In this document: one piece after another, positions 10,302-19,207 of the stretch
How the letters are laid out: each line of letters opens with the position of its first letter
How positions within the stretch are numbered: position 1 is the first letter of the stretch
Assembly: GCF_020329505.1 (NCBI RefSeq)
Contig: NZ_JAGKJJ010000022.1
Location: 1-64,000, forward strand
Direction of reading: 5' to 3'
Length of the DNA stretch: 64,000 nt
Origin: Bradyrhizobium semiaridum
GTDB lineage: Bacteria > Pseudomonadota > Alphaproteobacteria > Rhizobiales > Xanthobacteraceae
Translations under genes and position numbers: made by a program
The notes under the pieces: model-generated
Databases searched by the model: none
What the model was told of the DNA's origin: nothing
Seen by the model: the letters and a program-made list of their open reading frames with translations, nothing else

Positions 10302-11534
10302 ATGCCCACGCCGAACCGACGCCGCATCGCAACCGCCCTGCTCGGCCTCGCCGTCGCCGCAGCGACCGGCAGCAGCGCCTCGGCGCAGAAGAAATACGAT
10401 ACCGGAGCGAGCGACACCGAGATCAAGATCGGCAACATCGTACCCTACAGCGGCCCGGCCTCGGCCTATGGCGTGGTCGGCAAGGCGATGGCCGCCGTGT
10501 TCAGGAAGGTCAACGACGAGGGCGGCATCAACGGCCGCAAGATCAATTTCATCTCCTATGACGACGCCTACTCGCCGCCGAAGGCGGTCGAGCAGGCCCG
10601 CAAGCTGGTCGAGAGCGACGAGGTGCTGCTGCTGTTCGGCACGCTCGGCACCGCCTCCAATACCGCGATCCAGAAATATCTCAACGCCAAGAAGGTGCCG
10701 CAGCTGTTCGTCGCCACCGGCGCCACCAAGTGGAACGACCCGAAGACCTTCCCGTGGACCATGGGCTGGCTGCCCAGCTACCAGAGCGAGTCGCGCATCT
10801 ACGCCAAATATCTGCTCAAGGAGAAGCCGGCCGCCAAGGTCGCGGTGCTCTACCAGAACGACGACATGGGCAAGGACTATCTCAAGGGCCTCGAAGACGG
10901 CTTCGCCAGCGATCCCGCGCGCATCGTCGGCAAGGAGAGCTACGAGGTCGCCGAGCCGACGATCGATTCGCATGTGGTGCGGCTGAAATCCGCCAACCCC
11001 GACGTCATCATCTTCTTCACCACGCCGAAGTTCGGCGCGCAGGCGATCAAGAAGCTCGGCGAAATGAGTTGGAAGCCGGTGACCATCGTCTCCAACGTCT
11101 CGGCCTCCACCGCGACCGTGATGCGCCCTGCCGGCCTCGACAACGCGCAGGGCGTGATCTCCGCGGCTTATGCCAAGGACGCCAGCGATCCGCAGTGGAA
11201 GGATGATGCCGGCATGAAGGCGTTCGACGAGCTGCTCGCCAAATACATGCCCGACACCAACCGCGTCGATTCCTCGGCGATGACCGGCTACAACATGGCC
11301 ACCACCATGGTCGAGGTGCTGCGCCGCTGCGGCGACGACCTCACCCGCGCCAACGTGATGAAGCAGGCGGCGAGCCTGAAGCAGTTCGCGCAGGGCGGCC
11401 TGCTGCCGGGCGTGACGCTGAGCACCGGACCGAGCGACTTCCAGCCGATCGAGCAGCTGCAACTGATGCAGTTCAAGGGCGAGCGCTGGCAGCTGTTCGG
11501 CGACGTCATCTCCGCCGAGATCGTCGGCAACTAG
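10302..11534 (+). CDS. Periplasmic LIV-type substrate-binding protein, tandem copy 4
   Basis: Fourth paralogue (410 aa), signal peptide 1-28 (ending SSASA/Q) and an upstream GAGGAG. It has the common ligand loop LFVATGATKWNDP but reads GNIVPYSGPAS in place of GNIMPYSGPAS, AMAAVFRKVNDEGG at the first helix and MTGYNMATTMVEVLRRC near the C-terminus. No obvious terminator follows it, so transcription may run into the glycerate kinase 130 bp downstream. Confidence 0.92.
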   Translation: MPTPNRRRIATALLGLAVAAATGSSASAQKKYDTGASDTEIKIGNIVPYSGPASAYGVVGKAMAAVFRKVNDEGGINGRKINFISYDDAYSPPKAVEQARKLVESDEVLLLFGTLGTASNTAIQKYLNAKKVPQLFVATGATKWNDPKTFPWTMGWLPSYQSESRIYAKYLLKEKPAAKVAVLYQNDDMGKDYLKGLEDGFASDPARIVGKESYEVAEPTIDSHVVRLKSANPDVIIFFTTPKFGAQAIKKLGEMSWKPVTIVSNVSASTATVMRPAGLDNAQGVISAAYAKDASDPQWKDDAGMKAFDELLAKYMPDTNRVDSSAMTGYNMATTMVEVLRRCGDDLTRANVMKQAASLKQFAQGGLLPGVTLSTGPSDFQPIEQLQLMQFKGERWQLFGDVISAEIVGN

Positions 11535-11664
11535 GACACTTCAGGTTGGATAGAATAGTGTCGCCGCAGTCTCGCATCGCCTCTCCCGCTTGCGAGGGAG
11601 AGGGAATGCAGTCCGTTCGCGACATGCAAACTCGTCGCACTCTGCTTCTCGTGAAAGTACAGCC

Positions 11665-12948
11665 ATGACCGACCGACGTCCTCTGCTGCGTTCAATCTTC
11701 GATGCCGCGGTCGCAGCGGCGCATCCCGATGTCGTACTGGCGGCGCGGCTGCGGCCGGTGCCGAAGGGGCGGATCATCTGCCTCGCCGCCGGCAAGGGCG
11801 CCGGCGCGATGGCCGCGGCGGCCGAGCGGCACTATCTCGATACGCTCGGCCTCGAGCCGTCGCGGCTGGTCGGCATTGCCACTACCCGCCATGGCCACGG
11901 CGTGCCGACCCGGCGCATCAAGGTGGTCGAGGCCGGCCACCCGGTCCCCGACGAAGCCGGCCTGCGCGCCGCCGACGACACGCTGCGGCTCGCCGCCGAA
12001 GCGACGCCGGACGATCTCTTGCTGGTGCTGCTGACCGGCGGCGGCTCGGCGAACTGGATCGCGCCGGTGGAGGGCGTGACGTTCGCGCAGAAGCAGCAGG
12101 TCAACCGCGCACTGCTGCGCTCCGGCGCGCCGATCGGCGAGATGAACACGGTGCGCAAGCATCTCTCGCGCATCAAGGGCGGCCGGCTGGCCCGCGCCGG
12201 CCAGCGCGCCGCCGAGATCGTCACGCTCGCGATCTCGGACGTGCCGCATGACGACCCCTCCGCGATCGCGTCGGGGCCAACCGTGCCTGATCCGACCACG
12301 CTGGCGGATGCCCGCGCGCTGGTCGCGAAATACAATCTTTCCATCGACGACGCGGTCCGCCGCGCGCTCGACGATCCCAGCAACGAGAGCTGCAAGCCCG
12401 GCGATCCCGCCTTTGCTCACGCGACATTCGATCTGCTGGCGAAGCCGAAGGCCTCGATCGAGGCCGCGGTGAAGGTTGCGCAGGACGCCGGCTACGAGAC
12501 CATCGCGCTCGGCGCCGATCTCGAAGGCGAGGCCCGCGAGGTCGCCGCCGCGCACGCACGGCTTGCGCTGAAGGCCCGCAGTGAAGGCCGGCGCGTCGCG
12601 ATTTTGTCCGGCGGCGAGCTCACCGTCACCGTCCGGGGCAACGGCCGCGGCGGCCCGAACCAGGAATACGCACTGGCGCTCGCCGACCTGCTCAAGGACA
12701 TGCGGGATATTTCGGCAATCGCCGCCGACACCGACGGCGCCGACGGCGGCGCCGGCAGCGCCACCGATCCCGCCGGCGCTATCATCGACCAGGCGACCTT
12801 CGCGAAGATGCAGGCGATGAAGCTCGATCCCAGGGCCTATCTGGAGAACAACGACGCCACGGGCTTCTTCGCCCGGACCGGCGATTTGCTGCTGACGGGA
12901 CCGACGCTGACCAACGTCAACGATGTCAGGGTAATCCTGGTGGATTGA
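11665..12948 (+). CDS. Glycerate 2-kinase, MOFRL family (often annotated hydroxypyruvate reductase TtuD)
   Basis: Cytoplasmic kinase (427 aa) that phosphorylates D-glycerate to 2-phosphoglycerate. The N-terminal domain has AAGKGAGAM, LLTGGGSANW, KGGRLA and SGPTVPDPTT; the C-terminal MOFRL domain has SGGELTVT and NGRGGPNQEYALA, all hallmarks of the GckA family rather than a Rossmann-fold reductase. The ATG at 11665 is chosen because the 25 codons before it lie in a GC-rich repeat. It is the last gene of the + strand run; a link between the importer and a C3 or glyoxylate product is possible but unproven. Confidence 0.9.
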   Translation: MTDRRPLLRSIFDAAVAAAHPDVVLAARLRPVPKGRIICLAAGKGAGAMAAAAERHYLDTLGLEPSRLVGIATTRHGHGVPTRRIKVVEAGHPVPDEAGLRAADDTLRLAAEATPDDLLLVLLTGGGSANWIAPVEGVTFAQKQQVNRALLRSGAPIGEMNTVRKHLSRIKGGRLARAGQRAAEIVTLAISDVPHDDPSAIASGPTVPDPTTLADARALVAKYNLSIDDAVRRALDDPSNESCKPGDPAFAHATFDLLAKPKASIEAAVKVAQDAGYETIALGADLEGEAREVAAAHARLALKARSEGRRVAILSGGELTVTVRGNGRGGPNQEYALALADLLKDMRDISAIAADTDGADGGAGSATDPAGAIIDQATFAKMQAMKLDPRAYLENNDATGFFARTGDLLLTGPTLTNVNDVRVILVD

Positions 12949-12976
12949 TGTCATTTCGGGGCAGCCCGAATGGCTG

Positions 12977-13027
12977 AGCCCGGAATCCATTCAGCCGCGG
13001 AGTTTGCCGCGCAATGGATTCCGGGCT
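12977..13027. repeat. Palindromic repeat between convergent genes
   Basis: Perfect 15-base inverted arms (AGCCCGGAATCCATT and its complement) around a 21-base spacer, followed by a second small hairpin CTCGCTTCGCGAG. It lies between the glycerate kinase and the MarR gene and may act as a bidirectional transcript end. Confidence 0.75.
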
Positions 13028-13058
13028 CTCGCTTCGCGAGCCCCGGAAGGACAACGTG

Positions 13059-13577
13059 TCAAAACTCGTACGCAAGCTTCGCCAGCATCTCCAGCAGCGC
13101 GGCGTGGTTGGCGGGGCCGAGCACTTCGATCAGCCGCGCCTCGTGCTTGTTGGCAACCAATTTCTTGGCACGCGCCAGCACCGCGCGGCCCTTCTCGGTC
13201 AGGACGAGGATATGCGAGCGGCGGTCGTTGGCCGATCGCATCCGCGCGCAAAGGTCGCGGCTCTCCAGCGCGTCGAGCATGGCGACGAAGTTCGGCCTGA
13301 GAATGCCGAGCGTGCTGGCGATCTCGGTCTGGTTGCGGCCTGGATTCTTGTCGAGCAGCAGCAGCACCGAGAACTGCGCCGGCGTCAGCTGCAGCGGCGC
13401 GACGCAGCGCAGGAAGTCCTCGAACACCTTGAGCTGCGCGCGCTTCAGCGAATAACCGAGCAATCCGGACAGTTCGCCCAGTTGCAGCATGGCATCGTCC
13501 CCGGCAGGATCGCCCGGTTCCCTTCGCAGGGTACGCGGCGATTTGACGGCGTCGGAGGCGGTCTTGGAAACAGTCAT
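13059..13577 (-). CDS. MarR-family transcriptional regulator
   Basis: A 172-residue winged-helix repressor. The core (about 50-150) has LTPAQFSVLLLLDKNPGRNQ, the recognition helix GILRPNFVAMLDAL and the wing DRRSHILVLTEKGRAVL. The ATG at 13577 has GGAG 8 bases upstream; a GTG 39 bp earlier is possible. MarR proteins near phenylpropenoid genes commonly sense the aromatic acid or its CoA thioester. It is divergent from the second LIV transporter, and a symmetric AT-rich operator-like element lies between them. Confidence 0.92.
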   Translation of the reverse strand: MTVSKTASDAVKSPRTLRREPGDPAGDDAMLQLGELSGLLGYSLKRAQLKVFEDFLRCVAPLQLTPAQFSVLLLLDKNPGRNQTEIASTLGILRPNFVAMLDALESRDLCARMRSANDRRSHILVLTEKGRAVLARAKKLVANKHEARLIEVLGPANHAALLEMLAKLAYEF

Positions 13578-13639
13578 CGCTCCAGGCTCGCATTCCCGAT
13601 ACAAAAAGCCCTGCACGACTCTTTGAGGGCCTTGAGATT

Positions 13640-13673
13640 ATATTTGATAATTGTTATCGAGTATATCAAATAT
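13640..13673. promoter_or_regulatory. Nested inverted repeats, probable MarR operator
   Basis: Outer 10-base arms ATATTTGATA and TATCAAATAT are perfectly inverted around 14 bases; inside lies GATAA-TTG-TTATC (13646-13658). The block is the only strongly AT-rich stretch here and lies 63 bp upstream of the MarR start and 85 bp upstream of the permease start. Confidence 0.7.
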
Positions 13674-13758
13674 CGGCCGCTTTCAACAGCCGATATCGGC
13701 CGACCCCACCAGCAAAAACGGTGGCGGCGGTCCGACGCTTGAGGGGGAGCGCTCGGCC

Positions 13759-14799
13759 TTGAATACAACGATCTTGCTGTTCCTGCTGCAGGATGGCATC
13801 ACCAATGGCGCGGTCTATGCGCTGCTCGGACTGGCCCTGGTGCTGGTGTTCGCGGTGACGCGGGTGATCCTGATCCCGCAGGGCGAATTCGTCACCTACG
13901 GCGCGCTGAGCTACGCGATGCTGGCGACCGGCCAGGTGCCCGGCACGGCACAGCTCGCGGTCGCGATGGGGCTGGCCGCCTTCGGCCTCGACCTGTTCTT
14001 CGCCCGCAAGGCGCTGCATGTGCGGCTGGCGCTGCGCTCCGCCGCGCTCAACATCGTGTTCCCGGTCGCGCTGCTCGCCGTCACCTACAAGGTGGCGGGG
14101 CCGGCGACGCCGATGGCGGTCAACATCGCGCTGGCGCTCCTGATCGTCGCCGCGATCGGCCTGTTCCTTTACCGCATCGCCTTCCAGCCGATCGCGCACA
14201 CCTCGGTGCTGGTGCTGTTGATCGCGTCGGTCGGCTGCCATCTTGCGCTGCAGGGCCTTGGCCTCGTGTTCTTCGGCGCCGAAGGCCTGCGCGGCCCGGC
14301 CCTGTCGAATGCGGCGGTGACCGCGGGCCCGCTGCGCTTCACCGGCCAGAGCCTCGCGGTGTACGGTCTGACGGTGGCGTTCATCGTCGGGCTCTGGCTG
14401 TTCTTCGGCTACACCAGGATGGGCAAGGCGCTGCGCGCCACCGCCGTCAACCGGCTCGGTGCCCGCCTCGTCGGCATCCGCACCACGCTGTCGGGCCAGA
14501 TCGCGTTCCTGCTCGCCTCCGTGATCGGCGCGATCTCCGGCATCCTGATCGTGCCGATCACGACGCTCTATTACGACACCGGCTTCCTGATCGGCCTGAA
14601 GGGTTTCATCGCCGCAATCATCGGCGGCCTCGTCAGCTATCCCCTCACCGCCGTCGCCGCCATCCTGGTCGGCATCGTCGAGGCGTTCTCCTCGTTCTAC
14701 GCCAGCAATTTCAAGGAAGTCATCGTGTTCACGCTGATCCTCCCCGTGCTGGTGCTGCGTTCGCTCGCGGCGCCCGCCGTCGAAGAAGAGAAGGATTGA
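13759..14799 (+). CDS. livH: LIV-type ABC permease LivH, second system
   Basis: Channel subunit (346 aa, somewhat longer than the usual ~290). The N-terminus DGITNGAVYALLGLALVLVF and the following LIPQGEFVTYGALSYAM match LivH; an additional hydrophobic region (about 75-135) explains the length. No in-frame ATG fits; the TTG at 13759 follows GGGGGAG and is the best start. It ends 5 bp before the fused permease-ATPase gene. Candidate substrates are aromatic acids, judged from the neighbouring CoA ligase set. Confidence 0.87.
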   Translation: MNTTILLFLLQDGITNGAVYALLGLALVLVFAVTRVILIPQGEFVTYGALSYAMLATGQVPGTAQLAVAMGLAAFGLDLFFARKALHVRLALRSAALNIVFPVALLAVTYKVAGPATPMAVNIALALLIVAAIGLFLYRIAFQPIAHTSVLVLLIASVGCHLALQGLGLVFFGAEGLRGPALSNAAVTAGPLRFTGQSLAVYGLTVAFIVGLWLFFGYTRMGKALRATAVNRLGARLVGIRTTLSGQIAFLLASVIGAISGILIVPITTLYYDTGFLIGLKGFIAAIIGGLVSYPLTAVAAILVGIVEAFSSFYASNFKEVIVFTLILPVLVLRSLAAPAVEEEKD

Positions 14800-14804
14800 G
14801 CGCG

Positions 14805-16574
14805 ATGGCGCAGCGGTTTCCTCTCATCGTCTTCGCAGTTGTGATGGCGCTGATCCCGCTGATCCCGGGCGTCCCGCCATTCTGGATCGTGCTGCTCGAC
14901 AATATCGGCCTCGCCGCGCTGGTCGCGATGGGCCTCGTGCTGCTCACCGGCGTCGGCGGCCTCACCTCATTCGGCCAGGCCGCGTTCTGCGGCTTCGGCG
15001 CCTACACCACGGCGGTGCTGACCACCGCCTACGGCGTCTCGCCCTGGCTGACGCTGCCGGCCTCGCTTATGGTCAGTGGCATCGCCGCCGTGCTGCTCGG
15101 CATCGTCACGGTGCGATTGTCCGGCCACTATCTGCCGCTCGGCACCATCGCCTGGGGTATCGGGCTGTTCTATCTGTTCAGCAAGCTCGAATTCCTCGGC
15201 CGCAATGACGGCATCTCCGGCATCCCGCCGCTCTCGATCGGCTCGTTCAGGATGCTGAGCCCGGACACGATCTATTACGCGATCTGGATCGCTGTGCTGC
15301 TGTCGGCGCTGCTCACCATGAACCTCCTGGATTCCCGCACCGGCCGCGCCATCCGCGCCCTGCGTCGCGGCCATATCGCGGCCGAAGCGTTCGGCGTGCA
15401 GACGCCGCGCGCCAAGCTGCTGGTGTTCATCTATGCCGCCGTGCTGGCCGGCCTGTCCGGCTGGCTCTACGCCCACTTCCAGCGCGCCGCCAACCCGACG
15501 CCGTTCGGCGCCCAGGCCGGCATCGAGTATCTGTTCATCGCCGTGGTCGGCGGTGCCGGCTATGTCTGGGGCGCGGTGCTTGGCGCGGGGATCGTCGTGG
15601 TCCTCAAGGAAGTGCTGCAGAGCTACCTGCCCTACATCTTCGGCGGCCAGAGCCAGCTCGAGACCATCGTGTTCGGCATCATGCTGGTGCTCCTGCTGCA
15701 ACTGGCGCCATCAGGCGTCTGGCCGTGGCTGATGTCGCTGCTGCCGTTCAAGCCCGCCCGCAGGACGCCTGATACGTCGCTGCAACTCCAGCATCCCGCA
15801 CGGGCATCAGGGTCGTCCCCGGTGCTGCTCAAGATCGAGAAGGCGCGCAAGCAGTTCGGGGGCGTCACCGCGGTCAACGACGTCTCGTTCGACGTCAATG
15901 CGCGCGAGATCGTGGCGCTGATCGGTCCGAACGGCGCCGGCAAGAGCACGACCTTCAACCTGATCACCGGCGTGCTCACCGCGACTAGCGGCAAGATCTC
16001 GGTGCTCGGCAAGGAGGTCGAGAACGCGCCGCCGCAGGAGGTGGTTAAGCTCGGCGTCAGCAGGACGTTTCAGCACGTCAAGCTGGTGCCCGACATGACC
16101 GTGCTCGAGAACGTCGCGATCGGCGCCCATCTGCGCGGCTCGTCGGGTGCGATCTCCAGCATGCTGCGGCTCGACCGCGCCGAGGAAGCGCGTTTGCTGG
16201 CGGAAGCGGCGCGGCAGATCGCGCGCGTCGGCCTGTCGGACCAGATCGACCAGCTCGCCGGCTCGCTCTCGCTGGGCCAGCAGCGCATCGTCGAAATCGC
16301 CCGCGCGCTGTGCGTCGACCCTCAGCTGCTGCTGCTCGACGAACCGGCCGCCGGCCTGCGCCACATGGAGAAGCAGCGGCTCGCCGCGCTGCTGCGGCAG
16401 CTGCGCGACGGCGGCATGTCGGTGCTGCTGGTCGAGCACGACATGGGCTTCGTGATGGATCTCGCCGACCGCATCGTGGTGCTCGACTTCGGCACCAAGA
16501 TCGCGGAGGGCACTCCGGCCGCGATCAAGCGCAACCCCGACGTCATCAAGGCCTATCTCGGAGCCGCCGCATGA
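14805..16574 (+). CDS. Fused LivM permease - LivG ATPase
   Basis: One polypeptide (589 aa) joins a LivM channel domain (about 1-317; signature GGLTSFGQAAFCGFGAY) through a short polar linker (about 318-342) to a LivG ATPase domain (about 343-589; Walker A GPNGAGKS near 384, signature LSLGQQR near 468, Walker B LLLLDEP near 488). Normally these are separate proteins. The reading frame is continuous, so this is a true fusion. The ATG at 14805 is preferred over the TTG at 14796 that overlaps the livH stop. The end overlaps livF as ATGA. Confidence 0.93.
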   Translation: MAQRFPLIVFAVVMALIPLIPGVPPFWIVLLDNIGLAALVAMGLVLLTGVGGLTSFGQAAFCGFGAYTTAVLTTAYGVSPWLTLPASLMVSGIAAVLLGIVTVRLSGHYLPLGTIAWGIGLFYLFSKLEFLGRNDGISGIPPLSIGSFRMLSPDTIYYAIWIAVLLSALLTMNLLDSRTGRAIRALRRGHIAAEAFGVQTPRAKLLVFIYAAVLAGLSGWLYAHFQRAANPTPFGAQAGIEYLFIAVVGGAGYVWGAVLGAGIVVVLKEVLQSYLPYIFGGQSQLETIVFGIMLVLLLQLAPSGVWPWLMSLLPFKPARRTPDTSLQLQHPARASGSSPVLLKIEKARKQFGGVTAVNDVSFDVNAREIVALIGPNGAGKSTTFNLITGVLTATSGKISVLGKEVENAPPQEVVKLGVSRTFQHVKLVPDMTVLENVAIGAHLRGSSGAISSMLRLDRAEEARLLAEAARQIARVGLSDQIDQLAGSLSLGQQRIVEIARALCVDPQLLLLDEPAAGLRHMEKQRLAALLRQLRDGGMSVLLVEHDMGFVMDLADRIVVLDFGTKIAEGTPAAIKRNPDVIKAYLGAAA

Positions 16575-17302
16575 GCGCGCTGTTGTCGGTCGCCGACGTC
16601 CACATCTCCTACGGCAAGGTCGAGGCCGTGCGCGGCGTGTCGCTCGAGGTCGCCACCAACGAGATCGTCACCATCATCGGCGCCAACGGTGCCGGCAAGA
16701 CCACGCTGCTCAACGCCATCATGGGCGTGCTGCCGCTGAAGGGCCGCACCAGCTTTGCCGGCACCGACATGGCGCCGCTCGATATCGAGGACCGCGTCGC
16801 CACCGGGCTCAGCCTGGTGCCTGAACATCGCGAGCTGTTCGGCACCATGAATGTCGAGGACAATCTCGAGCTCGGCGCATTCCGGATCGCGAAGTCTGTC
16901 GCGGCGAACTCGCTGGAGCGAGTTTACGCACTGTTTCCGCGGCTGAAGGAGCGGCGCAAGCAGCTCGCCGGCACGCTCTCCGGCGGCGAGCAGCAGATGC
17001 TGGCGATGGGCCGCGCGCTAATGGGCGCGCCAAAACTGCTGATGCTGGACGAGCCGAGCCTCGGCCTCGCCCCGATCATCGTCGCCGACATCTTCCGCAC
17101 CGTCGGCGAACTCCGCGCCGCCGGTGTCTCGGTGCTGCTGGTCGAGCAGAACGCGCAGGCCGCGCTGCAGATCGCCGATCGCGCCTATGTGATGGAGCTC
17201 GGCGAGTTCGTGCTCGAAGGCTCGGCGAAGGATATTGCCTCCAACAAGCGCGTCGCGGCGAGCTATCTCGGCTTCCAGCACGAGGGCGAGAGCGCGGTTT
17301 GA
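16571..17302 (+). CDS. livF: LIV-type ABC ATPase LivF, second system
   Basis: ATPase subunit (243 aa) with GANGAGKT (Walker A), LSGGEQQML (signature), LLMLDEPSLGLAP (Walker B and D-loop) and VLLVEQNAQ (H-loop region). Its start codon overlaps the stop of the fused permease-ATPase, giving tight coupling and presumably a 1:1 ratio of the two nucleotide-binding domains. Its binding protein is encoded convergently just downstream. Confidence 0.94.
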   Translation: MSALLSVADVHISYGKVEAVRGVSLEVATNEIVTIIGANGAGKTTLLNAIMGVLPLKGRTSFAGTDMAPLDIEDRVATGLSLVPEHRELFGTMNVEDNLELGAFRIAKSVAANSLERVYALFPRLKERRKQLAGTLSGGEQQMLAMGRALMGAPKLLMLDEPSLGLAPIIVADIFRTVGELRAAGVSVLLVEQNAQAALQIADRAYVMELGEFVLEGSAKDIASNKRVAASYLGFQHEGESAV

Positions 17303-17423
17303 GCTATTGAAGCTCGGACGCCGATAGACGGTCACCCCACCCCGCTTCACATCGCGCACGCGATGCGAAGCGACCCTCCCCCTCCAGGGAAGGGTCGAAA
17401 GATTCGCAATTCCGGCGAACGCC

Positions 17424-18575
17424 TCAATTCGCCGGGACGTACTTGCCGTTCTTGACCGTCAGCAGGATGCGCGAGCGCTCGTCGAGGCCGTAGCGGTCTT
17501 TTTCGGTCCAGTTGTAGACGCCTTGGGTGGCGACGATTTCCTTTTCCGTGATGAAGGCCTGGCGGATCGCCTCGCGGAATTCCGGGGTGCCGGGCTTGGC
17601 GGTCTTCAGCGCGGTCGGGATGACGCGCTTCATTACCTCGAACGCGTCGTAGGAATGGCCGGCGAACTGGCTGCGGCTGTTGGCGCCGTACTTGGCTTCA
17701 TAGGCGGTGTTCAGCGCGAGGCCCGGCTTCTTGGTCAGCGCGGTGTCCGGCTGGGTCTCCGGCGACATCACCGGGCCCGAGGCCATGATGACGCCCTCCG
17801 CGGCCGCGCCGGCGATGCGGATGAAGTCCATGCTGGCGGCGCCGTGGGTCTGGTAGATCAGACCCTTATAGCCGCGCTCGCGCAGCGCGGTCTGCGGCAG
17901 TGCGGCGGCGGTACCGGAGGCGCCGACCAGGATGGCGTCGGGATTGGCGGCGACCAGCTTGAGCACCTGGCCCGCGACCGAGGTATCGGGACGCGCATAA
18001 CGCTCCTCGTCGACCATGGTGAGGCCCATCGGCACCGCCTGCGCCTTGAAGTCGTTGACCCAGAGGTCGCCGTAGGAATCCGAATAGCCGATATAGCCGA
18101 CGGTCTTGATGTTGTGCGCCTTCATGTGATCGTACAGCACCTTGCCCATGATCGGGATCGACTGCGGCAGGTCGACCGACCACTTCATGCGCGCTTCGTT
18201 GATCGGAAACGGCGCCAGGCCGAAATGCGGAATGCCGGCTTCGTTGGCGACGGTCGACACCGCGATCGTCGGCGGCGTGGTGCAGGAGCCCATGATGATA
18301 TCGGCCTTGGACTCGGTGACGAAGCGCCGCGCGTTGGTGGTCGCCGCGGTCGGATCGCCGCCGTCATCGAGCACGATCAGCTTCAGTGGCACGCCGCCGA
18401 TTTCCTTCGGCACGAAATCGAGCGCGTTGCGCTCGGGAATGCCGAGCGCCGCGGCCGGCCCGGTGGTCGAGATCGAGATACCGATGGTGATCTCGTTGGT
18501 CTGCGCCCGAACCGGCGAAGCTGCGAGCGCCGTGATCGCCGTGAGCGCCGCTGCGGCAAAATAGGCCTTCTTCAT
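17424..18575 (-). CDS. Periplasmic LIV-type substrate-binding protein, second system
   Basis: Exported binding protein (383 aa), signal peptide 1-24 (ending SPVRA/Q), GGGAGGA before the ATG. Segments ITIGISISTTGPAAALGIPE, IIMGSCTTPPTIAVS and YQTHGAASMDFIRIAG resemble the binding proteins that carry aromatic acids such as p-coumarate in related bacteria more than the four paralogues upstream. It is the last gene of the strand containing the ligase, SDR and thioesterase. The 120 bp to the convergent livF contain a GC-rich hairpin at about 17370-17396 that could terminate both transcripts. Confidence 0.9.
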   Translation of the reverse strand: MKKAYFAAAALTAITALAASPVRAQTNEITIGISISTTGPAAALGIPERNALDFVPKEIGGVPLKLIVLDDGGDPTAATTNARRFVTESKADIIMGSCTTPPTIAVSTVANEAGIPHFGLAPFPINEARMKWSVDLPQSIPIMGKVLYDHMKAHNIKTVGYIGYSDSYGDLWVNDFKAQAVPMGLTMVDEERYARPDTSVAGQVLKLVAANPDAILVGASGTAAALPQTALRERGYKGLIYQTHGAASMDFIRIAGAAAEGVIMASGPVMSPETQPDTALTKKPGLALNTAYEAKYGANSRSQFAGHSYDAFEVMKRVIPTALKTAKPGTPEFREAIRQAFITEKEIVATQGVYNWTEKDRYGLDERSRILLTVKNGKYVPAN

Positions 18576-18602
18576 TCATTCCTCCCTGCGGATAAGTTTT
18601 TT

Positions 18603-18614
18603 CGGTTTAAACCG
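18603..18614. promoter_or_regulatory. 12-bp palindrome upstream of the binding protein
   Basis: CGGTTTAAACCG is self-complementary and lies about 28 bp before the binding-protein start, followed by an overlapping AACCGGTT. It could be an operator or chance; it does not resemble the MarR-type element at 13640-13673. Confidence 0.35.
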
Positions 18615-18681
18615 GTTCTATGGGCCAATTCAGCCCCTTCTTTAGGTCATGAGCGGCTGCAAGTCGCCCATGATGAACACG

Positions 18682-19101
18682 TCAGCTACTCGTGAAGCGA
18701 TCGACCATCTCCGGCGGAAATGGTGCCGATTTCAACTTGTCGGGATCGTCGGGATGGCGGCCGACCAGCACCCGTGTCTCGAAGGCCTCGATGGCAAGCC
18801 GCTCGCCCTTGAACACGCGATGCGTCACCTCGAAGCTCGAGCGCTTGATGCTCTCGATCCGCGTCTCGATGGTAATCCAGTCGCCATGGGTCGACGGGAT
18901 GTGGAATTTCGCCCGCGTGTCGACCATGGGAATGCCGACCAGGCCGTATTTGTGCACGAGGTCCTGCTTCGAGAAGCCGGCAGCTTCGAACATGATCGAT
19001 GTCGAGTCGTCGAACATCGCGAAGTAGCGCGGATAGTAGACGATGTTGGCGGGATCGCAGTCGCCCCACTGGATCTGCACGTCGCGGCGATTGACGAACA
19101 T
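18682..19101 (-). CDS. Hotdog acyl-CoA thioesterase, 4-hydroxybenzoyl-CoA thioesterase-like
   Basis: A 139-residue single hotdog domain. The N-terminal WGDCDPANIVYYPRYFAMFD matches the active-site segment of the Pseudomonas-type 4-hydroxybenzoyl-CoA thioesterase, including the catalytic aspartate (D17-like) in GDCDPA. Such enzymes release the free acid from an aroyl-CoA. In this set it would be the last step after side-chain removal from a phenylpropenoyl-CoA. The family also includes YbgC-type thioesterases with other substrates, so the 4-hydroxybenzoyl assignment is inferred from motif and neighbours. Confidence 0.85.
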   Translation of the reverse strand: MFVNRRDVQIQWGDCDPANIVYYPRYFAMFDDSTSIMFEAAGFSKQDLVHKYGLVGIPMVDTRAKFHIPSTHGDWITIETRIESIKRSSFEVTHRVFKGERLAIEAFETRVLVGRHPDDPDKLKSAPFPPEMVDRFTSS

Positions 19102-19158
19102 GATTGACCTCGATCAGGATGCGATCTCAAAGATCGCACGATGACGCCTCTTTGTCTT

Positions 19159-19207
19159 GAGCATGATCTTGTCGGAAAACCGCTTCGCACTTTTCCGGAT
19201 CATGCTC
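19159..19207. repeat. Stop-codon-linked palindromic repeat, copy A
   Basis: On the minus strand the SDR stop TAG runs straight into AGCATGATCCGG, then AAAAGTG, AAGCGG, TTTTCCG and GATCATGCTC: a long hairpin. Related copies are at 27257-27361 (two in tandem), 35381-35429 and 47114-47160, with a reduced form at 36198-36210. Confidence 0.85.

Noticed and set aside
11665..12948. Hydroxypyruvate reductase (TtuD) activity.
   Set aside because: The MOFRL and GckA domains are those of glycerate 2-kinases and lack a Rossmann motif; the reductase name is a legacy label.
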